Of a DNA stretch of 64,000 bases, positions 46,428-58,401 are shown in pieces. Position numbers and translations under genes: made by a program. Positions within the stretch are counted from its first letter, which is position 1, and every line of letters begins with the position of its first letter. Source of the stretch: Reticulascus tulasneorum (taxonomy: Eukaryota; Ascomycota; Sordariomycetes; Glomerellales; Reticulascaceae); contig LSAX01000007.1 in the NCBI GenBank assembly GCA_001557505.1, forward strand, positions 1,240,001-1,304,000. Direction: 5' to 3'. Below the pieces are notes generated by a model. It saw only the letters and a program-made list of their open reading frames with translations. It had not been told where the DNA came from and ran no database searches.

Positions 46428-49400
46428 CTTCGCAGATGATCGAGGTGCTTCCGTTCCCACGAAGGAAGGAAGCCGTAAGTGTGGGGGGTATCGAGGTAGT
46501 CGGAGTGGGCTGACGTTGACAGCAGATGTCTAATCGAGACTGTGAGACGAGAAAAGAGTTAGCAGAGGCCGAGAATGCCATAAAATGACCGAGGGTGCAG
46601 AATAGAGGCTACGAGGCAGGAGTCAAGTGTGGTGCAACAGAGAGCCGAGCAGTGGCCTAACATAACGCGTTGAGGCGAAGTTCGGAAATACCACAACCAA
46701 ATCAGCCCAAGGCTGGATTGATGACTGATACGCAAATTGCGTACTCGGTGGGTTTGATGAAGCCGAGAGAAGGAAGCAGCAAAAGGACATTCAACTTGAT
46801 GCTAGAGTCATGACCTACCTTGCTGGATGATTGAGATGTCTGGTGAGATGGGTGTCCAGAGAAGCCGAGCCTCAAGAGTGGTAGTAGCGAGCCGACCGAC
46901 GAGGAACGGTGGAGCGTGGGTGAAGGAGGATCACAAAGCAGCGGGCTGCGAGTGAATCAAATGATAAGTGAATGATCGAAAGACGAACTTCTCAAATACG
47001 AAATCCGTGTCCGATGGAGTCGAACAGCGAGAAATCGAGGAAGAGAAGTGGAAAAGGGTCGAAGTGCCTATGAAGGGCGTAGAGGCGATCGTGGAGGGGG
47101 GGGGGCCGGTGGTGAGGAAGGAAAGGAAGGAAGAAGAAAAGGGTTGTGTGAGATGGAGGGAAGGGAAGAATGGGCCCGGCTGGGGGGGTGGTCGGTCGGG
47201 TGCTGCTCCAGCGTGGTTCACGGGAGCCCAAAGTGGAGAGAGCGAGTGAGTACCTTAAGAGAGGGAGGTACATAGGTCAGGTACGTACCTTTCTGGTTGA
47301 CCACGATTTTTTCAGGTGTCTGGTTGGGGGGAACCTACTAAACATTCTCGACTTAGTGCCAACAAAGGCGATTCACAGGCGGGCTTTGGGGAGAGCTGTG
47401 GTGGCAGGAGAGGGGAAGTTGAGGCGTACAACAGGTCACTGAGGCCTACCGAACCTGGAGGCATCTTAGTTGACTTTAGGTGATAAGGTACCGCCACGGA
47501 GGGCCGGAAGCAAGGGAGACTGAGGCAATCAGATACCTACTGGCCCCACGACGTAATGCGCTGTGGAAAGGGGGGGCGGGGGGCCAAGGGAGCGAGTCCA
47601 CTGTTGGCCTGTCGGGTTTTACGAAGGAGAGCGCCTGAAAGAACTTGCCTGAATCCGCTGAAATCGGACTACGCGAAGGGCGCCAGCGGGCGGGGATAGG
47701 GTTGGTGGACAACGGAATAATGGAGACCTCACGTTGGATGACCACCTCCTGTCATGTCAGGACTAGTTAGCTACTTGACGGGCAACCCAACCCGAGAGAT
47801 AATTAGACACCCCATAATCCGAACGGAGTATGTACATGGCGAGAAGGGGGCAATGTGCATACGAGGCGTGGACTGGATGGATGGACCCTTGGAAGAGCAA
47901 AGGCTTTTAAAAGCGCGAGCCTTATTCATCAAAATCCAAGCCCTCCCCTCCCCCCCCTCTTCAAGGATGGCCAAGGCAGGGCGCGAACCAGTCATTGCTT
48001 TTATTTATTAGGTATTATTTGATTATTATTTTTTCGCGACATTAATGAAGCGATTACAGGAAGCAGATTCAGGTGAGAAGTGAGCAAAAGGTGCATGATC
48101 CTAGGGTTCGGAGGAGGTACATACATACCTCAAAGATAGACAATCATCAATTGTCAAGCACACTTGGCAATGTCTAATTAAGTACGAACTGAGAGTCCCG
48201 TTTAGGGTGACATGCAGAATGCGTATCGTATCCTCTCCGGTCTGTATGTACATAGGCCTGTACAGGTAGGTCAGCTTCGGATCTTCTGGGACTATTTCGT
48301 ATCTCCGCAAACGGGGGGCTCTTTGGCATTCAATGGAGTGTGTTGGAATTGAAACCTATCGCCCCCTCATTCATTCCGCCCGTTACTAGGACGAAATACC
48401 CCCAAGCTAGGTCGGTAGGGGACTGCCTACCTTGGAGAGCCTCACCGCCATCATGACTGATACACGACCAAAGGAGTAGCGGGATGAGGAAGAGTCAGGT
48501 CAGGAGACCTCTGAATAGACACGGACCTTTAGTTTTAGTATCTTAACTACCAAGGTCGTATGCTAAGGCCCCCCCACAACGCGACCCGTGGATTGCGGCC
48601 GCTTCTTTCTGACAAGTGCATTTGCAAAAGAAGAGTGCATTGCTTCCTCACCTGGCCAGCTGTACTTTCATCATGCACCTGGGTCCTGGCTTGGCTGGGT
48701 TGGCATGCGTGATACAAAAAGCACACACTCATCCACACCCCCCCTTACAAATGGAAATAAGGGAGATCTTCAACAGGTAAGTGATTCCCCCGTAGGCTGC
48801 AATGCACCCAAAACCTCCACTGCGGGTTTTTTCTTTTCTTGTATTTTTATTTTATTTTTGGCTGCGTCCATCCACCGGAAGAGAGGGGGGGAGGGATTGA
48901 TGGCGATTTCAACGTCGTCACGATCTGCCCCTCCGCGATGGCCGCTCGGTAGCACCGTTCATCCAGATCTCAACCCAGCTGGGAGAGCCTTTACCGTTAG
49001 TCTGCTTCTCCACTGACGCCATCTTGCTTAAGTTGCATGCCCACCTTCACAATATCCCAGTTGGGGCATATCTATTCAACCTCGGGGGGCCTCTTTCACG
49101 CACAAACTCAATTCCATCGATTGCCTCATCCCACATTATGGCCCGCGACCCGTAGCTGTCGGCTGGCGACCCATGTTTTCTTACAGCACAACTTGCCTGC
49201 CTGCCTGCCTAACATATAATATGCCTTACCGTATCCGCGCTTGTAACGAGTCGAATTGGATTCGGGCAGCAACCAAACCCAAGGCAAGGTATTAGAACCC
49301 CCGGTAGAGAATTGAAATGCCCCGGGGCCTTGACCTCTCGGGCAAAACAGGGCCCAACAGGCTCGCTGGATAAACTAGGTGAAACCCTCAGGACCAGCGA

Positions 49401-51528
49401 AGCGCCATCTCCCGTCGCCCGCTTAGTCGATGCCCTTCCTCCACGGGACGTCCGCGTCGAATCGTTCAGACCGCTCGGGAGAACGCAGTGGCTTCGCGGC
49501 GGTGGCGGCAAATCCTGCCCTGCTGAAAATAGAGCGGCGGCAGTCGGCATTAACGAAATGAGATCAAGGTCCTGATTCTCTAAAGATGCCTGACCCTCTT
49601 GACCCCCCTCCTGAAGAAAATAAGGTTCCACTCTATCCGTGGAACAACCGTTGAATCCGCCCGGAGCTCGCCATAGTTCGACTTGAAGGAATTTAAGGGT
49701 CGGCATGGCGGGCATTCTATTGTTACATCGATCAAGTCAAGGGCTCATCGTGATTGCGATTGTCGAGATCTGTCACCACCTAATCTCATGATTGGTGCTT
49801 GTTCTCTCAGATACTGTTGTATGCTACCGACTGGCCCCCTCCATCGTGTCCTCGGGGTCTATGCCTACCTAGGCTGGAAGTCCAACCCTTATATCATGCA
49901 AAAGCTTCTTGTTCAATTTCATCTCGATCAGCAATTCTGGTGATGTGATGCCTCAGGAGACGACGCATCGTAGTGCAATTAATAGAATCTTGCCGTCACA
50001 TCCGTATGCCCCCGCAAAGCCAAGCACTCATACCATTGTCCGCCTGGAACACGCTGTCGAAGGGCGAGGTCCTTCTAGCCCCCGTCGATCCCTCGGATTT
50101 CCCACTTCGGACACGACCTTGCATCCTCTCAGCTATGAAGTGGCATCTCGACAGTGCATGTGACTGGCTGCCCGGAGCGTCCTCACCGACCTATCAAGGG
50201 CTATCAAGGCTTGGGACTGATGTGGCTGTTTCTGTCTCCGTCACCGAGTTGCCTGATTCGCCTACTTTTGGAGTCCCCAAGTGCCTCTTTTTGAGTGTCA
50301 TGAGATCTGTCTGACCTGCGCTGTTCGTTGCGCGGTATGTATCTCGACTGATGAGACCTACCAGTCTAATCCTGTAATTAGGCCCGGCCAGTGTGCTGAC
50401 CCCATATCCCCCACTCACCTGATTCCAAGACATCATCTTGGTCACCACTGATCAGCCTTCCAAATCCTACGAGCATCTGCTCTGTCTATCCGTCTTCAGA
50501 CTGCCGAAAGGTCGTGCATGACTAAGGACTCCCAAGGCCATTGTCCAATCACCCCCTTTCATGATGAATGACTCCCTTGAAACACCAGCACAATAATGCC
50601 TCGACCAAACTTAAAGCCTTCAACCACACATCCCTCCGAGCGCCTTACATGAAAAGGGCAGGTCGTACCGGACTCTTGGGACCAGCACGAACGTCCAAAA
50701 TTAAAACATGGTGTTACCTGCCCTCAAATCTTCCTGGAGCACCGCGCGCGAACATAAATTAAAGAGGCGTCTGAGGTAATAACCACTTCACAGAGGATGT
50801 AGATGCAACCCCCGGAAACGGTAGCACTCATTTGGAGGCCTTTTTTGAGACCCGCCAATTTGACTGAGGGGCAGACTTGCGACAAGCATGGTAATTTAGA
50901 ACTTTGGTGATGGATTAGTCCTAATTACTTGGTTTCCACAGTCTCTGGCTCAGGTAATCTTCAAAGCGTGTGGACTTCGTCCACTCCATGATTTCTTGCT
51001 CGTCCGAAATATGAGACGAAATCCACTGGAAAACTTCAAATAGTATTATAACTACATACCAACGCCGTTTTAGTGCTGGCCACCGCCAGTACGAAACAAT
51101 GTCCTGGTCCATGAAAAGTGGCAGGCCCAAGCTCTGCCTCTTCCATCCTAGATTTCGTGGGACAGCGGTCCGATTCACCTTCTGATATCCCAGGCGAATC
51201 AGCCCGGCCTAGTTGTTGGGGGCCGCTATCCGAGAGCGATTCGATTGTAGAAAGCACTTACCAATGACAGACTCACAACTGACATTTAAATGGGTTGTGG
51301 CTATGTACTGCGGTTCACGTGCATGGGCTGAATGGGCGAGAGCTCGCAAGGCTGCGCCGCAATGCCAACTTAGATCTCTCATCGTCAACTGCGAGCCTCA
51401 AATCCCGTCATATTCCAAGATTGGGTATCGAGTGCGTGAAGACAATACGACGAAGTAAACGGTGGCCGAGAGCCACTATGAGCGGAATCCACCAAGGCTC
51501 GGAGGCTAGGATTTAAAGGTCTTCAGAC
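46428..51528. other. Gene-poor 5.1 kb upstream of casein kinase I
   Basis: The first about 0.8 kb is the likely promoter and untranslated leader of the casein kinase gene. The rest shows no domain-bearing frame, transposon ends or RNA gene. Short GGTACCT/AGGTACGTACCT-type strings recur near 47265-47290, 48110-48130, 48255-48275 and 48410-48430. There is a T-rich patch at 48005-48035 and another near 48826-48860. Long upstream regions of this kind often contain leader exons, which I cannot identify by eye. Confidence 0.55.
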
Positions 51529-54397
51529 ATGGAGCCTTTGGGAGCTATCGCAAGCGTTATCGCAATTAGCCAGGCTCTGGCAGCAATTCCCAAGTTCATC
51601 GACACGGTGAGGTCACTTGCCGATATCAGGAATGAGTTAGCATCTCTAGTCAACGAGGTCTGTGAATTCTTTTGTATGGCATGAAGTCACTCTGATCCTG
51701 GACAGCTTGAAACGTTGCGTGCAACCCACGAGCAGATCAGAAGACTCATTGAAGCACTGTCTGATGACATCAAAACCGGCCATGGAAGCGAGAAGTATGT
51801 GTCAGACATCCAAAAGATGCTATTGTCGGAGGCGGAACCGCTTCGAAAGGCGAGCCTGCAGCTTGAGTCGATCATGCTAGAGCTCGAACAGCTTAGACAA
51901 AAGTGTTGTCACGGTGTAGACAAGCAGGCTCGGCCACGGCCAAGAAAACTCAAATGGCTTTGGAGGAGGAGCCAGATTGAGAAAATATACGAAAGAGTTC
52001 GTGATATGCGGCTTAATCTTCAACTAGCTTTGAGCACAATATCTCTGTTCACCATACGGTGAGTAACCCCTCACTTATTTAATCCAGCAATACACTCTTC
52101 TCTTCTAGACTGAGTAACTTGTTATTTGATTTCTCGAAGAGACGGCTAGGGCTGGCATTAACCCGAACTTTCTAGGTCTCAATCCACATTACTGTTTGAA
52201 ATCAGAGCTATAACACACATCTCTGCTAAGAAAGTCGACCACAACTTCCAGGACATCCGTGATCGCCTCGGAACATCCACAACGGGCACAGAACTCATTG
52301 TTCGAGAAGAAACACAATCGCCCGGGCGTTTGGATGCAACTTCCAAGTCTATTGAAGAAGAAGTTGCTAAATCGTTTGAGCCGGCTTGTGATAGTTCTCA
52401 ATATCCCAGAACAGCAGATATCAATATCAACGACTACATGACAATCGAAACGTCACTTCGAGGGATTTGCCATAGGGCCTGCACTTGCCAATGCCACATC
52501 AAGAGAATTGTCACTAACAATCAATGGCTCAAGCCGTGGCTAGGCTCTTTCTTTCTAGGCTTCAACGGCATTCCTGTCTTCGATCTTATGAAATGCGACG
52601 AGAGTGGCTGTAGTCGCCAGTCTTCGGCGCTACAGTTTAGCTACTACTTTCCGTCATGGCTTTCGTCTCGAGCTCTCTCGCTGACCTGGGATGTTGGCAG
52701 CATGACAAATGCTGGGGCCACGCTGCATTATTCATTCCCCAGGATCCTTCCCTTTGATGACCAGGTTTGGTATCTAATTGGGAGAGGAACTCCGTCTCAG
52801 TATAAGAAATTTCTTAGTTCGGGGCAAACATGTTATCCAACTGATATAGCATGTGATGGTGACAGCTTACTTAGTGTTGGTCATAGTCTATCATCTTTCG
52901 CATTGAATATTTACTAAACTCCAGTAACAGTATGCTGTCGTATGGCGGAACTACGCGATGATAGAGTGTTTACTGGAAATATGGGGGAGTAGCTTGGGCA
53001 AGAGCCTGTTAAGGCAATACTCGTATGTACTCATTGCGTTGCTGGGACACACGAATTTACGATACTAACCTCATGGTTCAAGCAGGAGAGTGACAGTCGA
53101 CGCGAGGCTTCAACTCGAAAATCATCCCTTTTTGGAAGATAGCGAAATCAACGCTCTGAAAAAGCTCTTGTCCTATGCCGACGATGTGGGCGAACAGACA
53201 CAATCGGCGATTCACGTGGCAATAGCGAAAGGGGGGGCCACGGGTGTTGTGAAAGCCATTCGAGAAGAACCATGGGCGGTCAACTCGGTCGACCATCTGG
53301 GCCGGACTCCGCTTCATTTCGCGATAAAAATGGGTGATATTGAAGCCGTAGATGAACTGATATGTGCTGGAGCAAACGTCAATCTGAAGGATGCGATGGA
53401 TCGTACGCCACTTATGGTTACAGTGGTGGAAGTTCAAGCAAGCTGTGCTAAAAAACTCATCAATGCTCGGTGTGATATCGAGGCCCGCAACTATTACGGA
53501 GAGACAGCGATGGGTTTTGTCGCCACTGACCACTGCATAGAGATTCTTGAGCTTCTTGTCGTCGCTAGAGCCTCGGTAACGTGTTCGAATCTAAGTCTCG
53601 AAACTCCCTTGCACAATCTTAGTAAACAAGAGTCAACTAAGCAGATCGCAAGACAGATGGTGGGAATACTCTTGGGGGCTCGGGCGGATCTTGAAGCGAG
53701 AAATTACCATGGCCAGACGCCATTACTTCGTGCTGTGGCTGAGAATCGGCTCGGGCTACTGCAGGTATTGGTCGAAGCAGGAGCCCAGCTCGACGTTATC
53801 AGTGGCCTACAGAGTAGTGTTCTCCATTTTGCAGGGTGGCACTCCGGAGCGGACGTGTTGGAGTATCTCATGACGTTGGATCTCAAGGGTATTAGTGTCG
53901 AGGGCAAAAATGCTGCAGGTAGCACGGCATGGGAGGAATTCGTCTGGCAAACCAGAGCACCCGATTGGCAGCTAGGAAGTACTCGAAGACCCAATGGCGC
54001 GGAAATCGACGCCTTTGTCCGACTTTACACAAAGTTGAGAAATGAAGAATTGGAAACCGAAATCACAGCTATGGAAGAGGTTCTTGGGAATGTGGCAGCT
54101 CGGCAATGGAACGATGCACTATCCAAGATGGATGCCTTGGTGAAGCAAGAAAAGAGGCGGAAAATATCCACAGAGACACTGAGAACGATTCGCCTCCAGA
54201 TACGAGAGCGAATGGTCGATGCTGCGGTGGAAGCCCTCGAGGAGAACATTGGGATTTTGAAGGAGAAGCAAATCCAATCTCCATGGGAGCAACGGACGAT
54301 TTGGGATTCAGAGAGCGAGTCTTCAGAAGATGGACTCGATGAAATCGAGAATGACTCTGAAGCGGCTGATGACTCTGAAAATGATCTTGACAATTGA
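51529..54397 (+). CDS. NLR-like protein: Helo-like N-terminus plus ankyrin repeats, no NTPase domain
   Basis: This belongs to the fungal STAND/NLR-like repertoire linked to non-self recognition. Exons 51529-51657, 51706-52058, 52176-52875, 52931-53022 and 53086-54397 keep frame and give 861 residues. Residues 1-43 (MEPLGAIASVIAISQALAA start) continue into a helical segment to about 160, resembling the Helo-like/fungal STAND N-terminal domain. The middle (about 250-400) is the conserved CHRACTCQCHIKR, LGSFFLGFNGIPVFD and CDESGCSRQ region, seen in many fungal ankyrin proteins of unknown function. About 464-670 hold roughly six ankyrin units (LGRTPLHFAIKMGDIEAVD, DRTPLMVTVVE, HGQTPLLRAVAENRLG). 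The tail is helical and ends in an acidic Ser/Glu/Asp stretch. No NACHT or NB-ARC P-loop is seen. The 52876 donor (GTTGGT) is weak, but the junction agrees with family sequence. It is the only clear plus-strand gene here. Confidence 0.82.
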
Positions 54398-54836
54398 ATC
54401 AGGTCTCCATTATAAGCCTCAAGCCCATCTTTTCAGGCGACAACCTGTCCACACATGTCATACGCACACTCCGATACGCACACTCCGATCGCAAGATTTC
54501 GTCTTCAACAAACTGTGCTTGGTGCACAGGGTTCACAGACGCTCCGTTCTCGTACTGCGTCTTGCGAAGGCAACTTCGGTCCCCCCGGTAGCTTCTCTAC
54601 CCCTTTCTTGTCAGCAGTATCCTTCTAGAGAACAACCACTAGCCCCAGCACTTCCTTACTCCGCAGTGCTCTGGTGTGTTTGCAAACGTCTTCCATACAA
54701 GCCCGAGCCGCGCCGATGATATGTGCTCTTTCACCATCGACAACCTTGGACCAGCTGTAGTCGGCTGGCCCGTTGCTATGTGACGTGCAGCTGGGTATCG
54801 TGCTGCAATGTCGAAGGGCGAGACATAGTTCCGTTG
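54398..54836. other. Short intergenic 3' of the ankyrin gene
   Basis: This contains a 14-bp tandem duplication (TACGCACACTCCGA twice) at about 54460-54488 and no gene. Confidence 0.6.
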
Positions 54837-55251
54837 CTATTGCGTCGCGGCGGTGGATAGGGAGAGGAGGGAGATGGCTACAAGGAGTATCGCGAAATTC
54901 GTGTTAGTGCTTAAGAGGTAGACTGATGAGTCATGGCGAACCTGGAGGAGGAGGGAAACTCTCAAAGGAACTTCTTGGGCGGAGCATGGTTTTGGAGATG
55001 GGGCGTTGGGATCGCAGACTGATGGGTATGGGTAGGAAAGTAGTTCCGTTTCCCCAATCATTTCGTACCTCAACTAGTGTTATGAACAAGATTGGCTTTC
55101 CGCAGCCTTCGCAATAAGGGCCGATGGAGTCCTGATTTGAAAGTAAACCAAAATCTTCTTTTCTAAATTCTAACGCTGCGTAGTGTCCTCTAGAGACTGT
55201 AATATTACAAGCTGCTCCCGCAAATGTCCGTTTGAACGCTCTCCCATCCAA
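54837..55251 (-). CDS. Possible small protein with CxxC motif and hydrophobic tail
   Basis: Two segments, 55251-55069 and 54941-54837, join through a GTACGA donor and a CCTCCAG acceptor to give an in-frame 95-residue product. It has YCEGCGKPI (one CxxC) and a hydrophobic end (FAILLVAISLLSLS) close to the stop. No family is recognised. Codon use is richer in A/T at third positions than in the surrounding firm genes, so it could be a young gene, a fragment or chance. The hydrophobic tail could be a membrane anchor. Confidence 0.3.
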
Positions 55252-55774
55252 AATGATTCACCAATCCTCGTATGCGCCTTAAATGATTATGTTTAAATAC
55301 CAAGTGATCGGCCCTATACTCCGAGATGGCTGCGAAGAGTAACTGCCGTCTTTCCCAGGCCATGCCTGTTTCCTATAATGGACGCACGCTTGGAACGCGC
55401 ATCTGTTTGGATGGTCTCAGATGGACTGAGGGCTCTGGCTCATTGTCTTGGTCCGCAACGGAGTTGACAATCCAGAAACCATGGGTTCTTCTCCACAATA
55501 TGCCTGAGGTTGTTGTCCTCTCACTTCGCCATGTAATATCCTTTGCTGAGCCCGTAGACCAAGTTGCTCTGGATATTAGCGCAATGACATAATAGTCTGT
55601 CTCAATCAAATTCAGCCGTTGTCCACCGAATTGTTCGTCTCGACAATGCTATTCAACCGGTGGTTTGCAGGCGTTAGGGCGGCTTTAGACACTTTGCTTC
55701 CGAAGAGCACGTCATGCTATAATCCTCCAAGTTCGTCTGGTTTGGTTTCCTATAGACTGAGGAAATGGCCTTAT
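55252..55774. other. Intergenic between the small candidate and the Q/P-rich gene
   Basis: About 0.5 kb with short open frames on both strands (for example 55326-55592 plus), none with a recognisable domain or splice partner. Confidence 0.5.
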
Positions 55775-58315
55775 TCAGGAAGGAGTATCCGGGTTTTCTC
55801 GTGTAGCTACGTAATGACCATGATACGGACCTTGTAGCATGTTAGCGTATTACTCTTACTATATCTAATCCCATATAAAAAATTTGCTGAACTCCAAAAT
55901 ACAGTTCACATACCTTGCTGCTGGGGATTAGGCCCCCCGGCATGGGGCATGTATTGCTGCGGGCTAGCATACTGGGGCTGCTGCGGTGGATAGCCTCCCT
56001 GAGTCCCCGGATATGATGCCTGCGGTCGAAACTGCGGCCTATTCTGATGACTATGCAGCATTGGCGTGATGGTCTGATCGATCATCTCGCTCGTCTTGTT
56101 GAAAAACTTCTTCGCCGTAGCACTGCTAAACAGCTTAGAGTCCAGCTTCATGGATGTAGAAGGCGGAGGCGCGAAGTTCGTTGGTGGTGGAGGTCCATAG
56201 GCCGATGGCCCATAGCCTGGTGGTGCACTTTGTGGAGGCTGCATGCCCATCGGGAGTGAGTTCCGGGGCGGCAGGGCAGGAGGATTGTTGGGGTGGTATC
56301 CTTGATGATTAACTTGGTACGGTTGGAGAATCGGTGGGGTTGACTGTGGCATGCCAGGATGGTTTTGTTGTGGCATACCAGGATGGGTTTGCTGCGGCAT
56401 GCCAGGATGGTTTTGTTGCGGCATGCCATGATAGTTTGCTGGCGGCATTCCGGGATGATTTGGCTGCTGAGGCTGGCCACCATAACCTTGCTGGGGAATG
56501 GGGTTGCTGGACGGAGGCGGCGGTCCCCACGGGTTTTGGTGAGGGTACTGGGCGTTTGGACTGCCTGGTCCTGCGGTGGGCGGCCGATGCTGTAAGGGCT
56601 GTGGAAGAGGCGGCGGCATTCCATCTGGTCCGTGTTGGGGACTCTGCTGGTAAGGAGGCGGGGGCGGGGAGTATGGATGTGGTGGTTGCTGGCCCAGTTG
56701 CTGACCTGGCTGGGGAGGCAAGGTCGCAGCGTGCTGCATATTTTGTCCCTGATGCCCTGGCCCTGGCGGATGTTGGGGCCCGTGAATGGGAAGCGACGAG
56801 GTGTGGGGGATAGGAGGTGGTCCATAGTTTTGCTGCTGATGCATTTGCTGCTGCAGATGCGGTTGAGGTTGGTGATGCTGCTGTGGTTGCTGTTGTTGAT
56901 GCAGTTGCTGTTGTGGTTGGGGTTGGTGATACTGCTGTGGATGGAGCTGCTGATGTGGTTGCGGTTGCTGATGCTGCTGCTGTCCTAGCGCAAAGGCGGG
57001 TTGCTGTGGACCATAGCCGCTCGGAGGTTGGAAATGTTGTGGTGACATCGGAGGTCCAGGCGGACTCATCGGCGGCTGTTGATTGAATTGCTGAGCAAGG
57101 GGGTAGGGGCCGTATTGCAACTGAGGTTGTGGGACACCTGGGCTGGTTGGAGGAGGTTGCCCCTGAGACTGAGGCGGCGGCATTCCTGGGCTGGTTGGAG
57201 GAGGTGATCCCTGAGTCGGAGGAGGCGGTCCCTGAGTTTGAGGAGGTGGTCCCTGAGCCTGAGGAGGTGGTCCCTGGATCTGAGGAGGTGGTGATCCCTG
57301 GGTCTGAGGAGGAGGTTCCTGAGTCTGAGGAGAGGCAGCTGCTGCCTGGGCCGCAATGGGAGAACTCGTAGGGTGAGGGTGGTATGGCAGATACACTGGT
57401 GCTCCTTGCTGCGGCTGTGGCTGCGAGCTCTGATAATTAGGGGTGGCCTGCGCTGTGCCCGGTGAGCCTGACGGATGTGGATGATATGGCAGATACACTG
57501 GAGCTCCTTGTTGCACCTGGGGAGTCGAGCCGGGGGAGCTGCTGGAAGTTGGAGGTCGATATAGCTGCTGCGTACTCGCCGGAGTGCCCACGGGCGGTGT
57601 TCCAGACGGGGCATATTGGGATTGGGGCCGAGATCCCGGCCCTTTGTCCGGCGAGTATGCTGTGTATTGTGGTTGCGCAGGGGGGGCATCTTGACTAACT
57701 TGGGCCGTTGAAGATTGGGTTTGTGGAGGGGAAACTGGCCAGGAAGGTTGAACCGGCGAATGGACTCTGCTGTCAGGATATGGTTGCTGCTGGGGTGCCG
57801 GATCAGGGTGCGCTGGTTGAGGAGTTGGATCGACAACAAATCCATGGGGCTGCTGTTCGGTATGGCCATCCGCAGTTTTGGTCTCCCCCGGCGCTCGGCC
57901 ATCGCCAGCATCCTGGCCCGGCGTGCCCACAGTCCCCGTTATATTCCCGTCTTGGCCCGTCGGCGGCCCATCCTGATCCTTCTGAGGAGTTTCGCCCGGC
58001 TTCGAGGGCGCCGTCTCTTCTAGGAAGAAACCCCAAGGATTCGCCTGGGTCGGCTTCGCTGTGGGACTCGTCGTGCTCGGGCTCGGGGCATCATTCTTGG
58101 TCGGTTTCTTCACCGGCTCCGGTGGGAGCTCGAACACCTCGGCATGCTGATCTCCACCAGGGTACTGTGGTTTCGACTGAGTTGGTATTCGAGGAGCGTC
58201 CAGTTCCGCAACAGGCGCCTGTTGTTGATACAGAGGTTGTGGCGGGTAGACGGGGGCGATCATGTGCGGTTGTTGCGGTTGGGGGGCATAGTACTGCTGC
58301 TGCTGCTGCTGTTGC

Positions 58316-58360
<45 letters not shown>

Positions 58361-58401
58361 GGGGGATACGGATAGTAGTACGGTCCCTGACCGGTACTCA
58401 T
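55775..58401 (-). CDS. Gln/Pro-rich low-complexity protein with polyQ tract
   Basis: A largely disordered protein beginning MSTGQGPYYYPYPP. A polyglutamine tract of about 22 residues follows (coding CAG/CAA at about 58295-58358), then long Pro/Gln-rich stretches with PPPQTQGPP-type and NHPGMPQQ-type repeats. Islands that look folded or conserved are NPWGFFLEE (about residue 110) and, near the end, KLFSSATAKKFFNKTSEMIDQTITPML, probably a helix and likely binding segment. A GTATGT donor at 55913 and an AAG acceptor at 55831 behind a CTAACATG branch would add a last exon (55830-55775) encoding GPYHGHYVATRENPDTPS, for a total of 847 residues. If unspliced, the frame stops at 55906. The function is unknown; such Q-rich proteins are often RNA-processing, transcription or condensate components, but nothing here proves that. 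Confidence 0.7.
58295..58358 (-). repeat. CAG/CAA trinucleotide repeat coding polyglutamine
   Basis: Plus-strand CTG/TTG triplets run in frame on the minus strand as Gln codons. Interruption of CAG by CAA tends to stabilise such tracts. Length variation between isolates is expected. Confidence 0.92.

Noticed and set aside
46968..47275. Overlapping plus- and minus-strand frames rich in Glu/Gly or Pro/Phe
   Set aside because: Purine/pyrimidine-biased promoter DNA upstream of casein kinase I explains them; they have no domain and no splice partner.
57066..57911. 281-codon minus-strand frame, Arg/Leu/His-rich
   Set aside because: It is an alternative frame of the Pro/Gln-rich gene; low-complexity codons rarely create stops in other frames.
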